DNA of 64,000 bases from DATAUD01 sp036501665 (GCA_036501665.1 DASXZW010000085.1:1-64000); one strand, 5' to 3'. Shown: positions 41,614 to 50,954, numbered from the stretch's first letter. Made by a program: numbers and translations. The notes: a model not told the origin generated them from the letters alone.

Positions 41614-42302
41614 AGAGATTCCTTGGTTGCGAGGATGCGAGTTTCAAACGCGGGTATGACAATGTGCATTATTCGTCGAATGAGGCGAAACCCATTTTCG
41701 CCGAGGCTTAATTTGGAAGCCCAAACCGCCGCAAATCGCGAATAACCGAATTCGCCAGTGCCAGCCTGTTTGACTTTGAACCCGCATTCTTGAACGAGAT
41801 TTCCCAACGTTTGGGGGTTCCACGAATAAAGATGGTGATTGGGTTCGTCGGGACGAAATTGATCGTAACGGGCTTCCCGTTCCAAGGGCACGTAAAGGAG
41901 CAGCTTTCCACCCGGCTTGAGGAGGCGGCGGATTTCCTTGAGCGTCTCGGGTGGATTTAAAACATGCTCAAGAGCGTGATGGCACAAGACTATATCAGCA
42001 GAGTCATCGGAAAGGGAAACGGTGTCTGTGACGAACTCGATTCCCAACCGGCACACGTTTGCTTCGAGTTCCGTGGAGATGTCAAAACCAATTTTCCGGC
42101 GGCATCGCAATTCAGCCAAATTCCAGCCGCTGCCCACGCCGTACTCCAGAACGATGTCATCCGGTCGGACAAATTCTGAAAATTTGCGGGCGCGAAGCCG
42201 GGCCACCCACGGCAAGGCTTCCTGCGGGATGCCGCGCTTAACTTGATGATAGCTGCGACCAGCTTCGCCGGAGTAATGACGTTGGGCCTGCTCCAAAGGC
42301 AT
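41610..42302 (-). CDS. Class I SAM-dependent methyltransferase
   Basis: A 230-residue methyltransferase of the type found in surface polysaccharide or small-molecule modification. It shows the SAM-binding motif VLEYGVGSGWNLAEL, the acidic position GFDISTE, the motif DIVLCHHALEHVLNPPETLK and LKPGGKLLLYVPLERE. The substrate is not identifiable. Start at 42302 (MPLEQAQRHYSG) was preferred over an upstream ATG at 42338. It shares an ATGA overlap with the EVE gene downstream. Confidence 0.85.
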   Translation of the reverse strand: MPLEQAQRHYSGEAGRSYHQVKRGIPQEALPWVARLRARKFSEFVRPDDIVLEYGVGSGWNLAELRCRRKIGFDISTELEANVCRLGIEFVTDTVSLSDDSADIVLCHHALEHVLNPPETLKEIRRLLKPGGKLLLYVPLEREARYDQFRPDEPNHHLYSWNPQTLGNLVQECGFKVKQAGTGEFGYSRFAAVWASKLSLGENGFRLIRRIMHIVIPAFETRILATKESL

Positions 42303-42353
42303 GCCGCGCAGTGTAGAACCGCGCGGCGTGTTGCACAATCACTGTTCTAGAGT

Positions 42354-42578
42354 TTACGTTCTTCGTTCGGACAATTGTCGGTCTGATCTTGAGCCGCGTT
42401 CGTTCGAAGCTTGAGCGTTAGCAGTCTGCGAGGAACGTCTTTGGCCACCGCGGGACTCCTCTTGTTGCTGTGATTCGTGTTCGGCCTGGAGCCAGTGCTC
42501 GGTTTGTTGACCTTCGGGTTTACCTGCTTGTTCCCAAAGTTCGTAGGCTCGTTTTGATATATTTTCGTAGTTTGACAT
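42354..42578 (-). CDS. DUF2934 protein
   Basis: A 74-residue protein, ENISKRAYELWEQAGKPEGQ, with the E-x-I-x-x-x-A-Y-x-L-W-E-x-x-G-x-P-x-G pattern of DUF2934, a small family common in soil bacteria and often near stress genes. The tail is rich in Gln, Ser and Arg and probably disordered. It lies 52 bases upstream of the methyltransferase start, on the same strand. Two inverted repeats lie 120-165 bases upstream of its start codon. Confidence 0.75.
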   Translation of the reverse strand: MSNYENISKRAYELWEQAGKPEGQQTEHWLQAEHESQQQEESRGGQRRSSQTANAQASNERGSRSDRQLSERRT

Positions 42579-42696
42579 GTGCTTAATTTCTCCTGTCCTT
42601 CGGTCGGGAGGGACCTTTGATTAACATGTCTGCGGCGATGCTGAAAATAAATGGGGGTAAGGGCTGAAAGCGTCCTGCACAAATGGATGAGGGCTC

Positions 42697-42741
42697 TGTC
42701 ATCAAAACAGGGATGACATACTGTCATATGACTGTATGTCA
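42697..42741. promoter_or_regulatory. Cluster of TGTCAT/ATGACA inverted repeats, with a 28-bp near-palindrome
   Basis: Bases 42714-42741 read TGACATAC-T-GTCATATGAC-T-GTATGTCA, symmetric except for a central T pair on each side. An adjacent pair TGTCATC (42697-42703) and GATGACA (42712-42718) overlaps it. The symmetry and spacing suit a dimeric repressor or activator site. It lies between the divergent DUF2934 and trpF genes, about 136 bases from each start, so it could control either. Confidence 0.6.
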
Positions 42742-42876
42742 CGTGCTCATCTCTTGCTAATGATCGATGGGAGTTCCTTGCGAGCTTCGAACATTCGTCG
42801 TTAAGTGTTTGATTGGGTTGTTTAAGGATTGAGCGACATTGCCAAAGTCTGCCGGTTTGCAGTTTAATGATGAAAA

Positions 42877-43515
42877 GTGAGCGTTAAGGTTAAAATTTGC
42901 GGCATCACCACTGTTGCCGATGCGGAGGCTGTCGTGCAAGCAGGCGCTGACGCGGTGGGTCTGATGCTTTATTCCGGCAGCCCCCGGCATGTTTCGATTG
43001 ATGCAGCGCAGGAAATTGCGCGGAGTTTGCCGCCGCATGTCCTGCGGGTTGGTGTGTTTGTTGATCCTGAACCGACTGAGGTTTTTGCGGCGATTCATCA
43101 ATGTGATTTGAACCTTCTACAATTTCACGGCAACGAATCTCCAAAGTTCTGTCAGCAATTCGGCGTGATGACGATGAAAGCTTTCCGTGTGCAGAACGCC
43201 GAATCTCTTGAGGCTCTTGAGTCATTCAGCACGGATGCTTTTCTTTTGGACAGCTATGTTGCTGGGAAGGCCGGGGGCACCGGCGAAACTTTCAATTGGT
43301 CTCTCGCCGTCGCGGCGAAGCAGTTTGGACGTCCGATATTTCTTGCGGGAGGACTGACACCCAACAACGTGGCTGACGCCATTCGCGCTGTTCAACCGTT
43401 TGGCGTCGATGTTTCCAGCGGCGTAGAGTTTTCGCCGGGGAAGAAGGACCCGGAAAAAATCCGGGCATTTATTGCCGCAGTGCGCAGCGCGTTAAACGAA
43501 ACTCAACCAGCATGA
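42877..43515 (+). CDS. trpF: Phosphoribosylanthranilate isomerase
   Basis: A 212-residue (beta/alpha)8-barrel enzyme of tryptophan synthesis. Family motifs are visible: VKICGITTVADAEAVVQAGA at the start, FHGNESPKFC, FLLDSYVAGKAGGTGETFNW and SSGVEFSPGKKDPEKIRAF at the end. The GTG at 42877 is the only start in frame; a TGA lies just upstream. Its stop overlaps the next start as ATGA (43512-43515). The trpF product enters the trpC/trpA steps; trpA and trpC are absent here. Confidence 0.95.
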   Translation: MSVKVKICGITTVADAEAVVQAGADAVGLMLYSGSPRHVSIDAAQEIARSLPPHVLRVGVFVDPEPTEVFAAIHQCDLNLLQFHGNESPKFCQQFGVMTMKAFRVQNAESLEALESFSTDAFLLDSYVAGKAGGTGETFNWSLAVAAKQFGRPIFLAGGLTPNNVADAIRAVQPFGVDVSSGVEFSPGKKDPEKIRAFIAAVRSALNETQPA

Positions 43516-44081
43516 AAACCATCGACTCCCGTTGTCCCTGGCCTTCGGACGCGCTTTACATTGCCTACCATGACACGGAGTGGGGCGTGCCTGTGCATGA
43601 TGACCGCACAATCTTTGAATTCCTGATTCTGGAGGGTGCGCAAGCGGGTTTGAGCTGGCACACGGTTTTGAAAAAGCGCGACAATTACCGCATCGCCTTC
43701 GACCAATTCGATCCCCAGAAAGTGGCCCGTTACAACCAGAAGAAGATCGACAAACTTCTCGCGGACCCGGGCATTATTCGCAATCGACTCAAGGTGGCAT
43801 CCGCCGTCGCCAATGCTCAGGCATTTCTCGCAGTTCAGGAGGAATTTGGCGCGTTTGATCGTTACATCTGGCAATTCGTCGGGGGCAAACCGATCATCAA
43901 TCACCCTCGCTCGATGAAAGAAATTCCGCCAAAAACAAAGGAATCGGACGCGATGAGCAAAGACCTTAAGCAACGGGGCTTTAAGTTCGTCGGTTCAACT
44001 ATCTGCTACGCCCATATGCAGGCGACCGGAATGGTCAACGATCATTTGACGACTTGTTTCCGTCACAAAGAACTCGCTTGA
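43512..44081 (+). CDS. tag: DNA-3-methyladenine glycosylase I
   Basis: A 189-residue base-excision repair enzyme of the Tag family. The start MKTIDSRCPWPSDALYIAYH leads into DTEWGVPVHDD, the GAQAGLSWHTVLKKRDNYR block follows, and the C-terminal VNDHLTTCFRH contains part of the zinc site seen in Escherichia coli Tag. It removes 3-methyladenine from alkylated DNA. It sits between trpF and trpB and overlaps both, an unusual position for a repair gene. Confidence 0.92.
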   Translation: MKTIDSRCPWPSDALYIAYHDTEWGVPVHDDRTIFEFLILEGAQAGLSWHTVLKKRDNYRIAFDQFDPQKVARYNQKKIDKLLADPGIIRNRLKVASAVANAQAFLAVQEEFGAFDRYIWQFVGGKPIINHPRSMKEIPPKTKESDAMSKDLKQRGFKFVGSTICYAHMQATGMVNDHLTTCFRHKELA

Positions 44082-45358
44082 TCGCGAGCTTTTCATCCGC
44101 AAGCCCGCCGGGCCATTTTCTTGCCAAAACGGTCTTGAACGCCGACACTACTTACGTGAGCGCAGCCGCTGAAACCACAGTTCCAGACGCCCAAGGGCGT
44201 TTTGGACAATACGGGGGACGTTATGTCCCTGAGACGTTGATGCATCCTCTGCAGCAGTTGGAGGAGGAATATTTTCGCGCGCAGCACGACGCGGCGTTTC
44301 AGCAGGAATTGACTTATTACCTGCGCCAATTCTGCGGGCGCCCGACCCCGCTTTATTTTGCGGAACGACTGACCCGCGACCTGGGCGGGCCAAAAATTTA
44401 CCTTAAGCGCGAGGACCTTCTTCATACCGGCGCGCACAAGATCAACAACGCGATGGGGCAAATTCTTCTCGCGCGGCGAATGGGCAAAACGCGGATCATT
44501 GCCGAAACCGGCGCGGGACAGCATGGTGTTGCGACGGCGACTGTCGCCGCGATGTTCGGCCTCAAGTGCGTCATTTATATGGGCGAGGTGGATTGCCGGC
44601 GGCAGGAACTGAATGTCTTCCGCATGAAAATGCTCGGCGCTGAGGTGGTTTCGGTGACTGCCGGTCAAAAGACCCTCAAGGAGGCGGTGAACGAAGCGAT
44701 GCGGGATTGGGTTACTAATGTGCGCAGCACTCATTACATTTTGGGGACGGCTTACGGCGCGCATCCTTACCCGGTTATGGTGCGGAATTTTCAGCGGATC
44801 ATCGGCGACGAAGCCCGCGCGCAGATTCTTGAACAGGAAGGGCGCCTGCCCGATTTGTTGATCGCGTGCGTTGGGGGAGGGTCCAATGCGATTGGACTTT
44901 TTTATCCGTTTCTTGACGATAAAAAGGTGCGGATGCTGGGAATTGAGGCGGGTGGCGAAGGGATTATCCCCGAACGCCATGCGGCGCGTTTTCAAGGCGG
45001 GTCGCTGGGTGTGTTGCAAGGGACGCGTTCGTATATTTTGCAGGATGAACACGGCCAGATCCAATCGACGCATAGTGTGTCGGCGGGGCTGGATTATGCA
45101 GCCGTCGGGCCGGAACACGCCTGGTTGCGCGACAAGAAGCGCGTGGAATATGGATACGCCACGGATGACCAGGCGTTGGCGGCCTTTAGCAAGCTGGCGC
45201 GGCTCGAAGGAATTATCCCGGCGCTCGAATCGTCTCATGCGGTCGCCGCCGTGATCGAACGCGCACCCAAATTGTCCAGCAGCCAGGTGGTGATTGTGAA
45301 CCTTTCCGGGCGTGGCGACAAAGATGTGGCGCAGGTCGCGGCTCGCGTGAAGCTCTAG
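44078..45358 (+). CDS. trpB: Tryptophan synthase beta chain
   Basis: A 426-residue PLP enzyme that condenses indole with serine. The core starts at GRFGQYGGRYVPETLMHPL, has KREDLLHTGAHKINNAMGQ with the PLP-Lys, GAGQHGVATATVAAMFGL, GGGSNAIGLFYPFL and a C-terminal NLSGRGDKD. The start is uncertain: a TTG at 44078 overlapping the tag stop as TTGA is chosen because other genes in this window use such overlaps, though GTG 44156 is also possible; the first residues are not conserved. A typical terminator follows. trpA is not adjacent. Confidence 0.95.
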   Translation: MIASFSSASPPGHFLAKTVLNADTTYVSAAAETTVPDAQGRFGQYGGRYVPETLMHPLQQLEEEYFRAQHDAAFQQELTYYLRQFCGRPTPLYFAERLTRDLGGPKIYLKREDLLHTGAHKINNAMGQILLARRMGKTRIIAETGAGQHGVATATVAAMFGLKCVIYMGEVDCRRQELNVFRMKMLGAEVVSVTAGQKTLKEAVNEAMRDWVTNVRSTHYILGTAYGAHPYPVMVRNFQRIIGDEARAQILEQEGRLPDLLIACVGGGSNAIGLFYPFLDDKKVRMLGIEAGGEGIIPERHAARFQGGSLGVLQGTRSYILQDEHGQIQSTHSVSAGLDYAAVGPEHAWLRDKKRVEYGYATDDQALAAFSKLARLEGIIPALESSHAVAAVIERAPKLSSSQVVIVNLSGRGDKDVAQVAARVKL

Positions 45359-45362
45359 CAAA

Positions 45363-45396
45363 ACGAATACCCGAAGGCGCGGATTCGTCTTTATTT
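45363..45396 (+). terminator. Rho-independent terminator after trpB
   Basis: ACGAATACC (45363-45371) pairs with GGATTCGT (45381-45388) with one bulged A, around a 9-base loop, followed by a T-rich tail CTTTATTT. It lies five bases after the trpB stop. Confidence 0.55.
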
Positions 45397-45413
45397 GGTT
45401 GTAAGAACCTGAA

Positions 45414-48400
45414 ATGCACCGGCTTAAAATTTCATTACTCGCGGTCATTTTTCTGGCGATGTTTTCCGCGGCGAAACTATTCGCGGCAGCGCCGGACAAG
45501 GTTGATTTTGTACGCGACATCCAGCCGGTCCTTTCGCAAAAATGCCTGAGCTGCCACGGGACGCGAAAACAGGAAGGCCATTTGCGCTGGGACAACAAGG
45601 AGAGCGCGCTGACCGGCGGCGAGCATGGGCCGAACGTTGTCATCGGCAACAGCGCGAAAAGCCGCGTCATCGAATTACTCACCACCACGAATTCCGACGA
45701 TGTGATGCCACAAAAAGGCGATCCGCTGACGCCGGAGCAAATTGCGCAATTTCGCGTGTGGATCGACCAAGGCGCGCAATGGCCCGCGAGCGCTTCCGTC
45801 CAGGTTTCTGATCCGAGGAATCATTGGTCGTTCAAACCGCCGGTCCGTCCGCCGCTGCCAGTTGTCAAAAATAAGAAATGGGCACGCAATCCCATCGACG
45901 ATTTTGTCCTGGCAAAACTTGAGGAAGAAAAGCTTACGCCGTCGCTTGAAGCGGACCGCCCCACCCTTTTGCGACGCGCAAGCCTGGACCTCACAGGACT
46001 GCCGCCCTCGATTCGTGAGATTGAGGATTTCGTCAACGACCGGAAACCGGGGGCGTATGACCGTCAAGTCGAGCGATTGCTGGCTTCACCGCATTATGGC
46101 GAATGCTGGGCGCGGCATTGGCTTGACGCCGCGCATTACGCCGATTCCAACGGCTACGAAAAAGACCTTGCGCGCTCGATCTGGCCGTATCGCGATTGGG
46201 TCATCAACGCTTACAACAACAACATGCCGTTCGACCAGTTTGCGATCGACCAGCTCGCGGGCGATATGCTGCCGAATTCAACCGTGGCGGACAAAGTGGC
46301 CACCGGCTTCCTTCGCAATTCCATGCTCAACGAAGAAGGCGGCATCGACCCTGAACAATTTCGGATTCAGGGAATCATCGAGCGGATGGACGTTCTAGGG
46401 AAGGCGTTTTTAGGTTTGACTGTTAATTGCTGCCAATGCCACAACCACAAATTCGATCCGATCTCGCAAAAAGAATATTATCAACTGTTTGCTTTCTTGA
46501 ACAACGATGACGAACCGCTCATGGAAGTCCCGAACAAGGACACCGAGGCGGAGCGAGAAGTCATCAAACATAAAATCGCCGGCATGGAGGACGATTTGCT
46601 GGCGCAGAATCCTAGCGTCGCGGGCAAAATGTCCGATTGGGAGAAGAAAATGACGGCGTTGACGCGCGACTGGACGGTCCTGGATCCGACTTCTTTTTAT
46701 GGCAGCGTTGGCACTAAGTTTAACAAGCTGGACGACAAATCACTGCTGGCGACAGGATCAAGCCCGCCCATTTCAGGATACACGATTACGTGTAAAACCA
46801 CGCTCAAAGGCATCACGGCATTTCGAGTGGAAGCTTTGACTGACCCCAACCTGCCGTTTAATGGGCCCGGCCGAGCAAAGAATGGCAATTTCGTTCTCAC
46901 CGAATTCATGGTCCAAGTGGGAACGAACGAAATCAAACTGACCAACGCCACTGCGGATTATTCTCAAAGCGGATTTCCACCCTCTGCCGCGATTGACGGC
47001 GTGGAAACCAATAAAACCGGCTGGGCAGTAGGCGATTTGCCGGGGCGGGCGAATCAGAACCGCCACATTGTTTTTCAAACTCAGTCGCCGATTGGCGATG
47101 GAAGTGAAATAACCCTGAAATTTATACTCAATCAAACATTGGGAGACGAACACACGCTTGGCCGTTTCCGAATTTCAGCAACGACCGGAGATCAACCGGT
47201 TGAAGCTGATCCGCTGACCGCAAGCGCCCGCCATGCGCTTTCAGTTTCGCCCTCGCAACGAACGCCTGCGGAGAAGCGGGAGTTGTTTGGCTTTTACCGC
47301 TTGACCGACCCGCAATTTGCGGACGCGAATAAAAAAATCGACGACGAACAATCCAAATGGCCTGCTGCGCCGACGACGCTTGTTCTGGCCGAGCGGCCCG
47401 AGCCGCGACAGACGCATGTTTTCATTCGAGGCGATTGGCAAAGTCAAGGCAGCCCCGTGACTCCAGGCGTTCCGTCAATATTAAATCCACTGCCGCCCGG
47501 CGCGCCTCTGAACCGGTTGACGCTGGCCAAATGGATGGTCGATAAGCGAAATCCCACTGTCGCGCGAGTCATCGTCAATCGCATCTGGCAGTCATATTTT
47601 GGGCGCGGCATCGTCGAAACCGCCGAGGACTTTGGGACGCAAGGAGACAAACCGACGCATCCGAAATTGCTGGACTGGCTCGCCGTGGAATTCATGGAGA
47701 GCGGCTGGGACGTCAAACATATTCAACGGCTGATTGCCGATTCCGCGACTTATCGGCAATCCTCGGTCATTTCCCCGGCAATGTGGGAACGCGATCAATA
47801 CAACACGCTCCTGGCGCGCGGGCCAAGGGCGCGCGTGGATGCAGAAATCATACGCGACATCGCCTTGAGCGCGGCGGGGTTGCTGGATGGAAAAATCGGC
47901 GGGCCCAGCGTTTATCCGCCGATTCCCGATGGCGTGATGGCGCTCGGTTACGGATCACCGATGCCGTGGGAGACGAAGAAAAAAGACCGCTATCGCCGCG
48001 CGATGTACACTTTTGCAAAGCGCTCGGTGCCCTACCCTTCGTTGCAGGTCTTTGACGCGCCGACTGGCGAAACACCGTGTCCCCGGCGGGTTCGTTCCAA
48101 TACCCCGTTGCAGGCGTTGACCACCTTGAACGACCCCGTCTATGTTGAAGCGGCGCAGGCGATGGCTTTGCGAGTATGGAAACAAGGCGGCAACAGTGAG
48201 CATTCGCGCATTGATTACGCTTTTGAACTCTGCACCGGACGAAAGCCGCGCTCCAGCGAAGTGGCGGTGGTTTCCTCGCTGTTGCACGACGAAAAATCGG
48301 TCTTCGAGAACAGCACCGCGCGCGCCGTGCTGGTCGCCTCCCCGAATCCGACGAACCCACCGCCCGACGTCAACCTGCATAAAGTGGCCGCATGGACAAT

Positions 48401-48449
48401 GGTGTCGCGGGTGTTGCTCAACATGGACGAAACAATTACGAAGGAGTGA
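45414..48449 (+). CDS. DUF1549/DUF1553 protein with Planctomycete cytochrome c domain
   Basis: A 1011-residue exported protein. It has a signal peptide (LLAVIFLAMFSAAKLFA), a cytochrome c-like domain with VRDIQPVLSQKCLSCHG (haem motif CLSCH), then DUF1549 (residues about 155-365, with RRASLDLTGLPPSIREIEDF), an inserted carbohydrate-binding-like segment (about 470-620), and DUF1553 near the C-terminus (RLTLAKWMVDKRNPTVARVI, CPRRVRSNTPLQALTTLNDP). Such proteins are abundant in Planctomycetes and Verrucomicrobia and are thought to oxidise or process polysaccharides. The DUF1501 partner gene follows after 5 bases. Confidence 0.9.
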   Translation: MHRLKISLLAVIFLAMFSAAKLFAAAPDKVDFVRDIQPVLSQKCLSCHGTRKQEGHLRWDNKESALTGGEHGPNVVIGNSAKSRVIELLTTTNSDDVMPQKGDPLTPEQIAQFRVWIDQGAQWPASASVQVSDPRNHWSFKPPVRPPLPVVKNKKWARNPIDDFVLAKLEEEKLTPSLEADRPTLLRRASLDLTGLPPSIREIEDFVNDRKPGAYDRQVERLLASPHYGECWARHWLDAAHYADSNGYEKDLARSIWPYRDWVINAYNNNMPFDQFAIDQLAGDMLPNSTVADKVATGFLRNSMLNEEGGIDPEQFRIQGIIERMDVLGKAFLGLTVNCCQCHNHKFDPISQKEYYQLFAFLNNDDEPLMEVPNKDTEAEREVIKHKIAGMEDDLLAQNPSVAGKMSDWEKKMTALTRDWTVLDPTSFYGSVGTKFNKLDDKSLLATGSSPPISGYTITCKTTLKGITAFRVEALTDPNLPFNGPGRAKNGNFVLTEFMVQVGTNEIKLTNATADYSQSGFPPSAAIDGVETNKTGWAVGDLPGRANQNRHIVFQTQSPIGDGSEITLKFILNQTLGDEHTLGRFRISATTGDQPVEADPLTASARHALSVSPSQRTPAEKRELFGFYRLTDPQFADANKKIDDEQSKWPAAPTTLVLAERPEPRQTHVFIRGDWQSQGSPVTPGVPSILNPLPPGAPLNRLTLAKWMVDKRNPTVARVIVNRIWQSYFGRGIVETAEDFGTQGDKPTHPKLLDWLAVEFMESGWDVKHIQRLIADSATYRQSSVISPAMWERDQYNTLLARGPRARVDAEIIRDIALSAAGLLDGKIGGPSVYPPIPDGVMALGYGSPMPWETKKKDRYRRAMYTFAKRSVPYPSLQVFDAPTGETPCPRRVRSNTPLQALTTLNDPVYVEAAQAMALRVWKQGGNSEHSRIDYAFELCTGRKPRSSEVAVVSSLLHDEKSVFENSTARAVLVASPNPTNPPPDVNLHKVAAWTMVSRVLLNMDETITKE

Positions 48450-48454
48450 ACGGC

Positions 48455-49900
48455 ATGGACTTCAATACGCATTTCTGGAATGAACGCCGAAAAATGGTGA
48501 CGCGCCGTTATTTTTTCAAGGAATGCGGCGTGGGTCTGGGCGCGATCGCGTTGGCTTCGCTGCTCGGAAACAAGGCGTTCGGAGCCGCGCCTGCGAGCGC
48601 CGATCCTCTTGCGCCGCGCGCGCCCCATTTTGCGCCGAAAGCCAAGCGCGTCATTTACATGTTTCAGGCCGGCGGGCCAAGTCAATTGGATTTATTTAAC
48701 CATCGCCCCGCTCTGGTGAAATATGACGGCCAGCCGATACCGGCGGAGATTGTCAAAAATCAGCGTTACGCATTCATCAAGCCGGACGCAGCGCTATTTG
48801 CGTCGAAGTTCAATTTCGCCAAACATGGCAAATGCGGCGCGGAAATTTCCGAAGCGTTGCCGCACCTCGCCGAGGTTGTCGATGACATCGCCATCATCAA
48901 TTCGATGACGACGGTCGCCTTCAATCATGCGCCCGCGCAGATTTTCATGAACACGGGCGCGACGCAATTTGGGCGTCCGAGCATGGGCGCGTGGACGACG
49001 TATGGTTTGGGCAGCGAGGCGCGTGATCTTCCCGGTTTCGTGGTGCTCAGTTCCGCCGGCGGAACCAGCGGCGGCGCGGGAAATTGGGGCGCTGGATTTC
49101 TTCCGACGGTTTACCAGGGCGTCCCCTTCCGACGGAGCGGCGATCCTATTTTGTACTTGGCAAACCCTCCCGGCGTTACAGCGCAAATGCAGAGACGGTC
49201 GCTTGACGCGCTCAAGGAACTTAACCAGCAACGCCTCGGGGTCATGGGCGATCCCGAAATTTCCACGCGGATCAATTCGTTTGAAATGGCTTACCGGATG
49301 CAATCCAGCGCGCCGGAACTGATGGATATTTCCAAGGAGTCCAAAGAGACATTGGAAATGTATGGCGCGGTTCCTGGCGAGGCCTCGTTTGCGAACAATT
49401 GCCTGCTGGCGAGGCGGCTGGTCGAGCGCGGGGTGCGGTTCGTCCAGCTATTTCACGAAGCCTGGGACCATCACAGCGATGTCACCGGCGGTGTCAAGAA
49501 GGAATGCGCGAACACTGACAAACCGTCCGCCGCGCTCATCAAGGATTTGAAGCAACGCGGGTTGCTGAAGGACACGCTCGTGATCTGGGGCGGCGAATTT
49601 GGGCGCACTCCGATGGTGGAAACCAACAAGGATGCCGGTCGAAGCCTTGGACGCGACCATCATCCGCAGGCATTCACGATGTGGATGGCCGGGGCCGGCG
49701 TCAAACCAGGTTTAACACTCGGCAGAACGGACGATTTTGGGTTCAACATCACGGAGGACCCGGTGCCGGTGCATGATTTGCACGCGACGATTCTGCAACT
49801 GCTCGGTTTCGACCATACAAAGCTTACCTACCATTTCCAGGGGCGTGATTTCCGCTTGACAGATGTGGAAGGCGAAGTTGTCAAGAAACTCCTCGCTTGA
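48455..49900 (+). CDS. DUF1501 protein with Tat signal
   Basis: A 481-residue exported protein. The N-terminus carries a twin-arginine-like segment (MVTRRYFFKECGVGLGAIAL) suggesting folded export. The rest is a DUF1501 domain of the alkaline phosphatase/sulfatase fold (AKRVIYMFQAGGPSQLDLFN, VRFVQLFHEAWDHHSDVTGG, WGGEFGRTPMVETNKDAGRS). It is the fixed partner of the DUF1549/DUF1553 gene upstream. Its ATG at 48455 is five bases after that stop; a GTG-type extension inside the previous gene was not accepted. The zinc dehydrogenase gene overlaps its stop by TTGA. Confidence 0.92.
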   Translation: MDFNTHFWNERRKMVTRRYFFKECGVGLGAIALASLLGNKAFGAAPASADPLAPRAPHFAPKAKRVIYMFQAGGPSQLDLFNHRPALVKYDGQPIPAEIVKNQRYAFIKPDAALFASKFNFAKHGKCGAEISEALPHLAEVVDDIAIINSMTTVAFNHAPAQIFMNTGATQFGRPSMGAWTTYGLGSEARDLPGFVVLSSAGGTSGGAGNWGAGFLPTVYQGVPFRRSGDPILYLANPPGVTAQMQRRSLDALKELNQQRLGVMGDPEISTRINSFEMAYRMQSSAPELMDISKESKETLEMYGAVPGEASFANNCLLARRLVERGVRFVQLFHEAWDHHSDVTGGVKKECANTDKPSAALIKDLKQRGLLKDTLVIWGGEFGRTPMVETNKDAGRSLGRDHHPQAFTMWMAGAGVKPGLTLGRTDDFGFNITEDPVPVHDLHATILQLLGFDHTKLTYHFQGRDFRLTDVEGEVVKKLLA

Positions 49901-50919
49901 AAGCCGCTGTTCTCCACGGGCGCGAGGATATTCGCGTTGAAGAACTTGCGCCTCATCCGCTGGCGGAGGGCGAAGTCCGCGTCACCATCGGCGCGGCGTT
50001 GACTTGCGGGACCGACCTCAAAGTTTTTAAACGCGGCTATCACGCGCGCATGATTGTCCCTCCCGCGGTGTTCGGGCACGAATTTGCGGGGACCATTTCC
50101 GAGGTTGGACCACGCGTCGAAAAATGGAAGGAGGGCGACCGAGTCGTTGTCGCCAATTCCGCGCCTTGCGGGTCATGCGCGTATTGCGTCGGAGGACAGG
50201 AAAATCTTTGTGACGATCTCCTGTTTCTCAACGGCGCTTACGCGGAATCCATCGTCGTGCCCCGGCGTTTGGTGGAAAAGAATATGCTTCCACTTGCCGC
50301 GAAAACTCGCTTTCGCGACGCGGCCCTCACCGAACCGCTGGCTTGTGTCGTTCACGGCTGGCAGGAATTGAAACTGGATGCGGGCAGCAATGTTTTGGTC
50401 ATCGGGAGCGGTCCCATTGGGTTGATGTTCGCCGCCGTGGCTGCTCACGAAAAATGCCGTGTCACCGTCGCTGGACGCGGCAAACGTTTGAAAACTGCAA
50501 AAAAACTCGCGGTTTCCCAAATCATCGAAGCCACGGGTCAAAAAGATTTTCGCGAGGCCGGAACATTTGACGCGGTCATCGAGGCTGTCGGCAAACCTGA
50601 GGCTTGGGAAATTGCGGCGCGCTCCGTGAGAAAGGGAGGCAGGGTGAATTTTTTCGGCGGCTGCCCGGCGGGAACCACAGTTTCGCTCGACACAAATTTA
50701 CTGCACTATTCGAACCTGACTTTGTTCTCGAGCTTTCATCATACGCCTCGCGCCATTCGCCGAGCTTTGGACTTAATCGAAAGCGGGAGCGTGCCTGCGT
50801 CTCTATTCGTCGATGGCGAAGGGACGTTGGACCAATTGCCAGATTTGTTCCGTTCGATGGCGTCCGAAAATCGCGCCGTCAAGACATTCATCCAAACTTC
50901 TCCCACGAAGCAGCTTTGA
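49897..50919 (+). CDS. Zinc-dependent dehydrogenase (threonine/sorbitol dehydrogenase type)
   Basis: A 340-residue medium-chain dehydrogenase. Residues around 38 read CGTDLKV (catalytic zinc Cys), followed by GHEFAG, structural zinc ligands CGSCAYCVGGQENLC, EPLACVVHGW, and the nucleotide-binding GSGPIGLM. The overall pattern is of the threonine/sorbitol dehydrogenase group; the substrate cannot be told. Start is TTG at 49897 overlapping the DUF1501 stop as TTGA, so it may belong to the same transcript. Confidence 0.87.
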   Translation: MKAAVLHGREDIRVEELAPHPLAEGEVRVTIGAALTCGTDLKVFKRGYHARMIVPPAVFGHEFAGTISEVGPRVEKWKEGDRVVVANSAPCGSCAYCVGGQENLCDDLLFLNGAYAESIVVPRRLVEKNMLPLAAKTRFRDAALTEPLACVVHGWQELKLDAGSNVLVIGSGPIGLMFAAVAAHEKCRVTVAGRGKRLKTAKKLAVSQIIEATGQKDFREAGTFDAVIEAVGKPEAWEIAARSVRKGGRVNFFGGCPAGTTVSLDTNLLHYSNLTLFSSFHHTPRAIRRALDLIESGSVPASLFVDGEGTLDQLPDLFRSMASENRAVKTFIQTSPTKQL

Positions 50920-50954
50920 CACTTTCAGCGGGGCAGGTAACTTGTCAGCGCAGG

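Noticed and set aside
44093..45688. 531-codon open frame on the minus strand
   Set aside because: It is antisense to trpB and part of the DUF1549 gene and shows no recognisable motif; both genes beneath it have clear families.
50604..50954. 117-codon N-terminal extension of sucA
   Set aside because: It lies inside the zinc dehydrogenase gene in another frame and its sequence does not resemble SucA N-termini; the ATG at 50955 gives the expected start.
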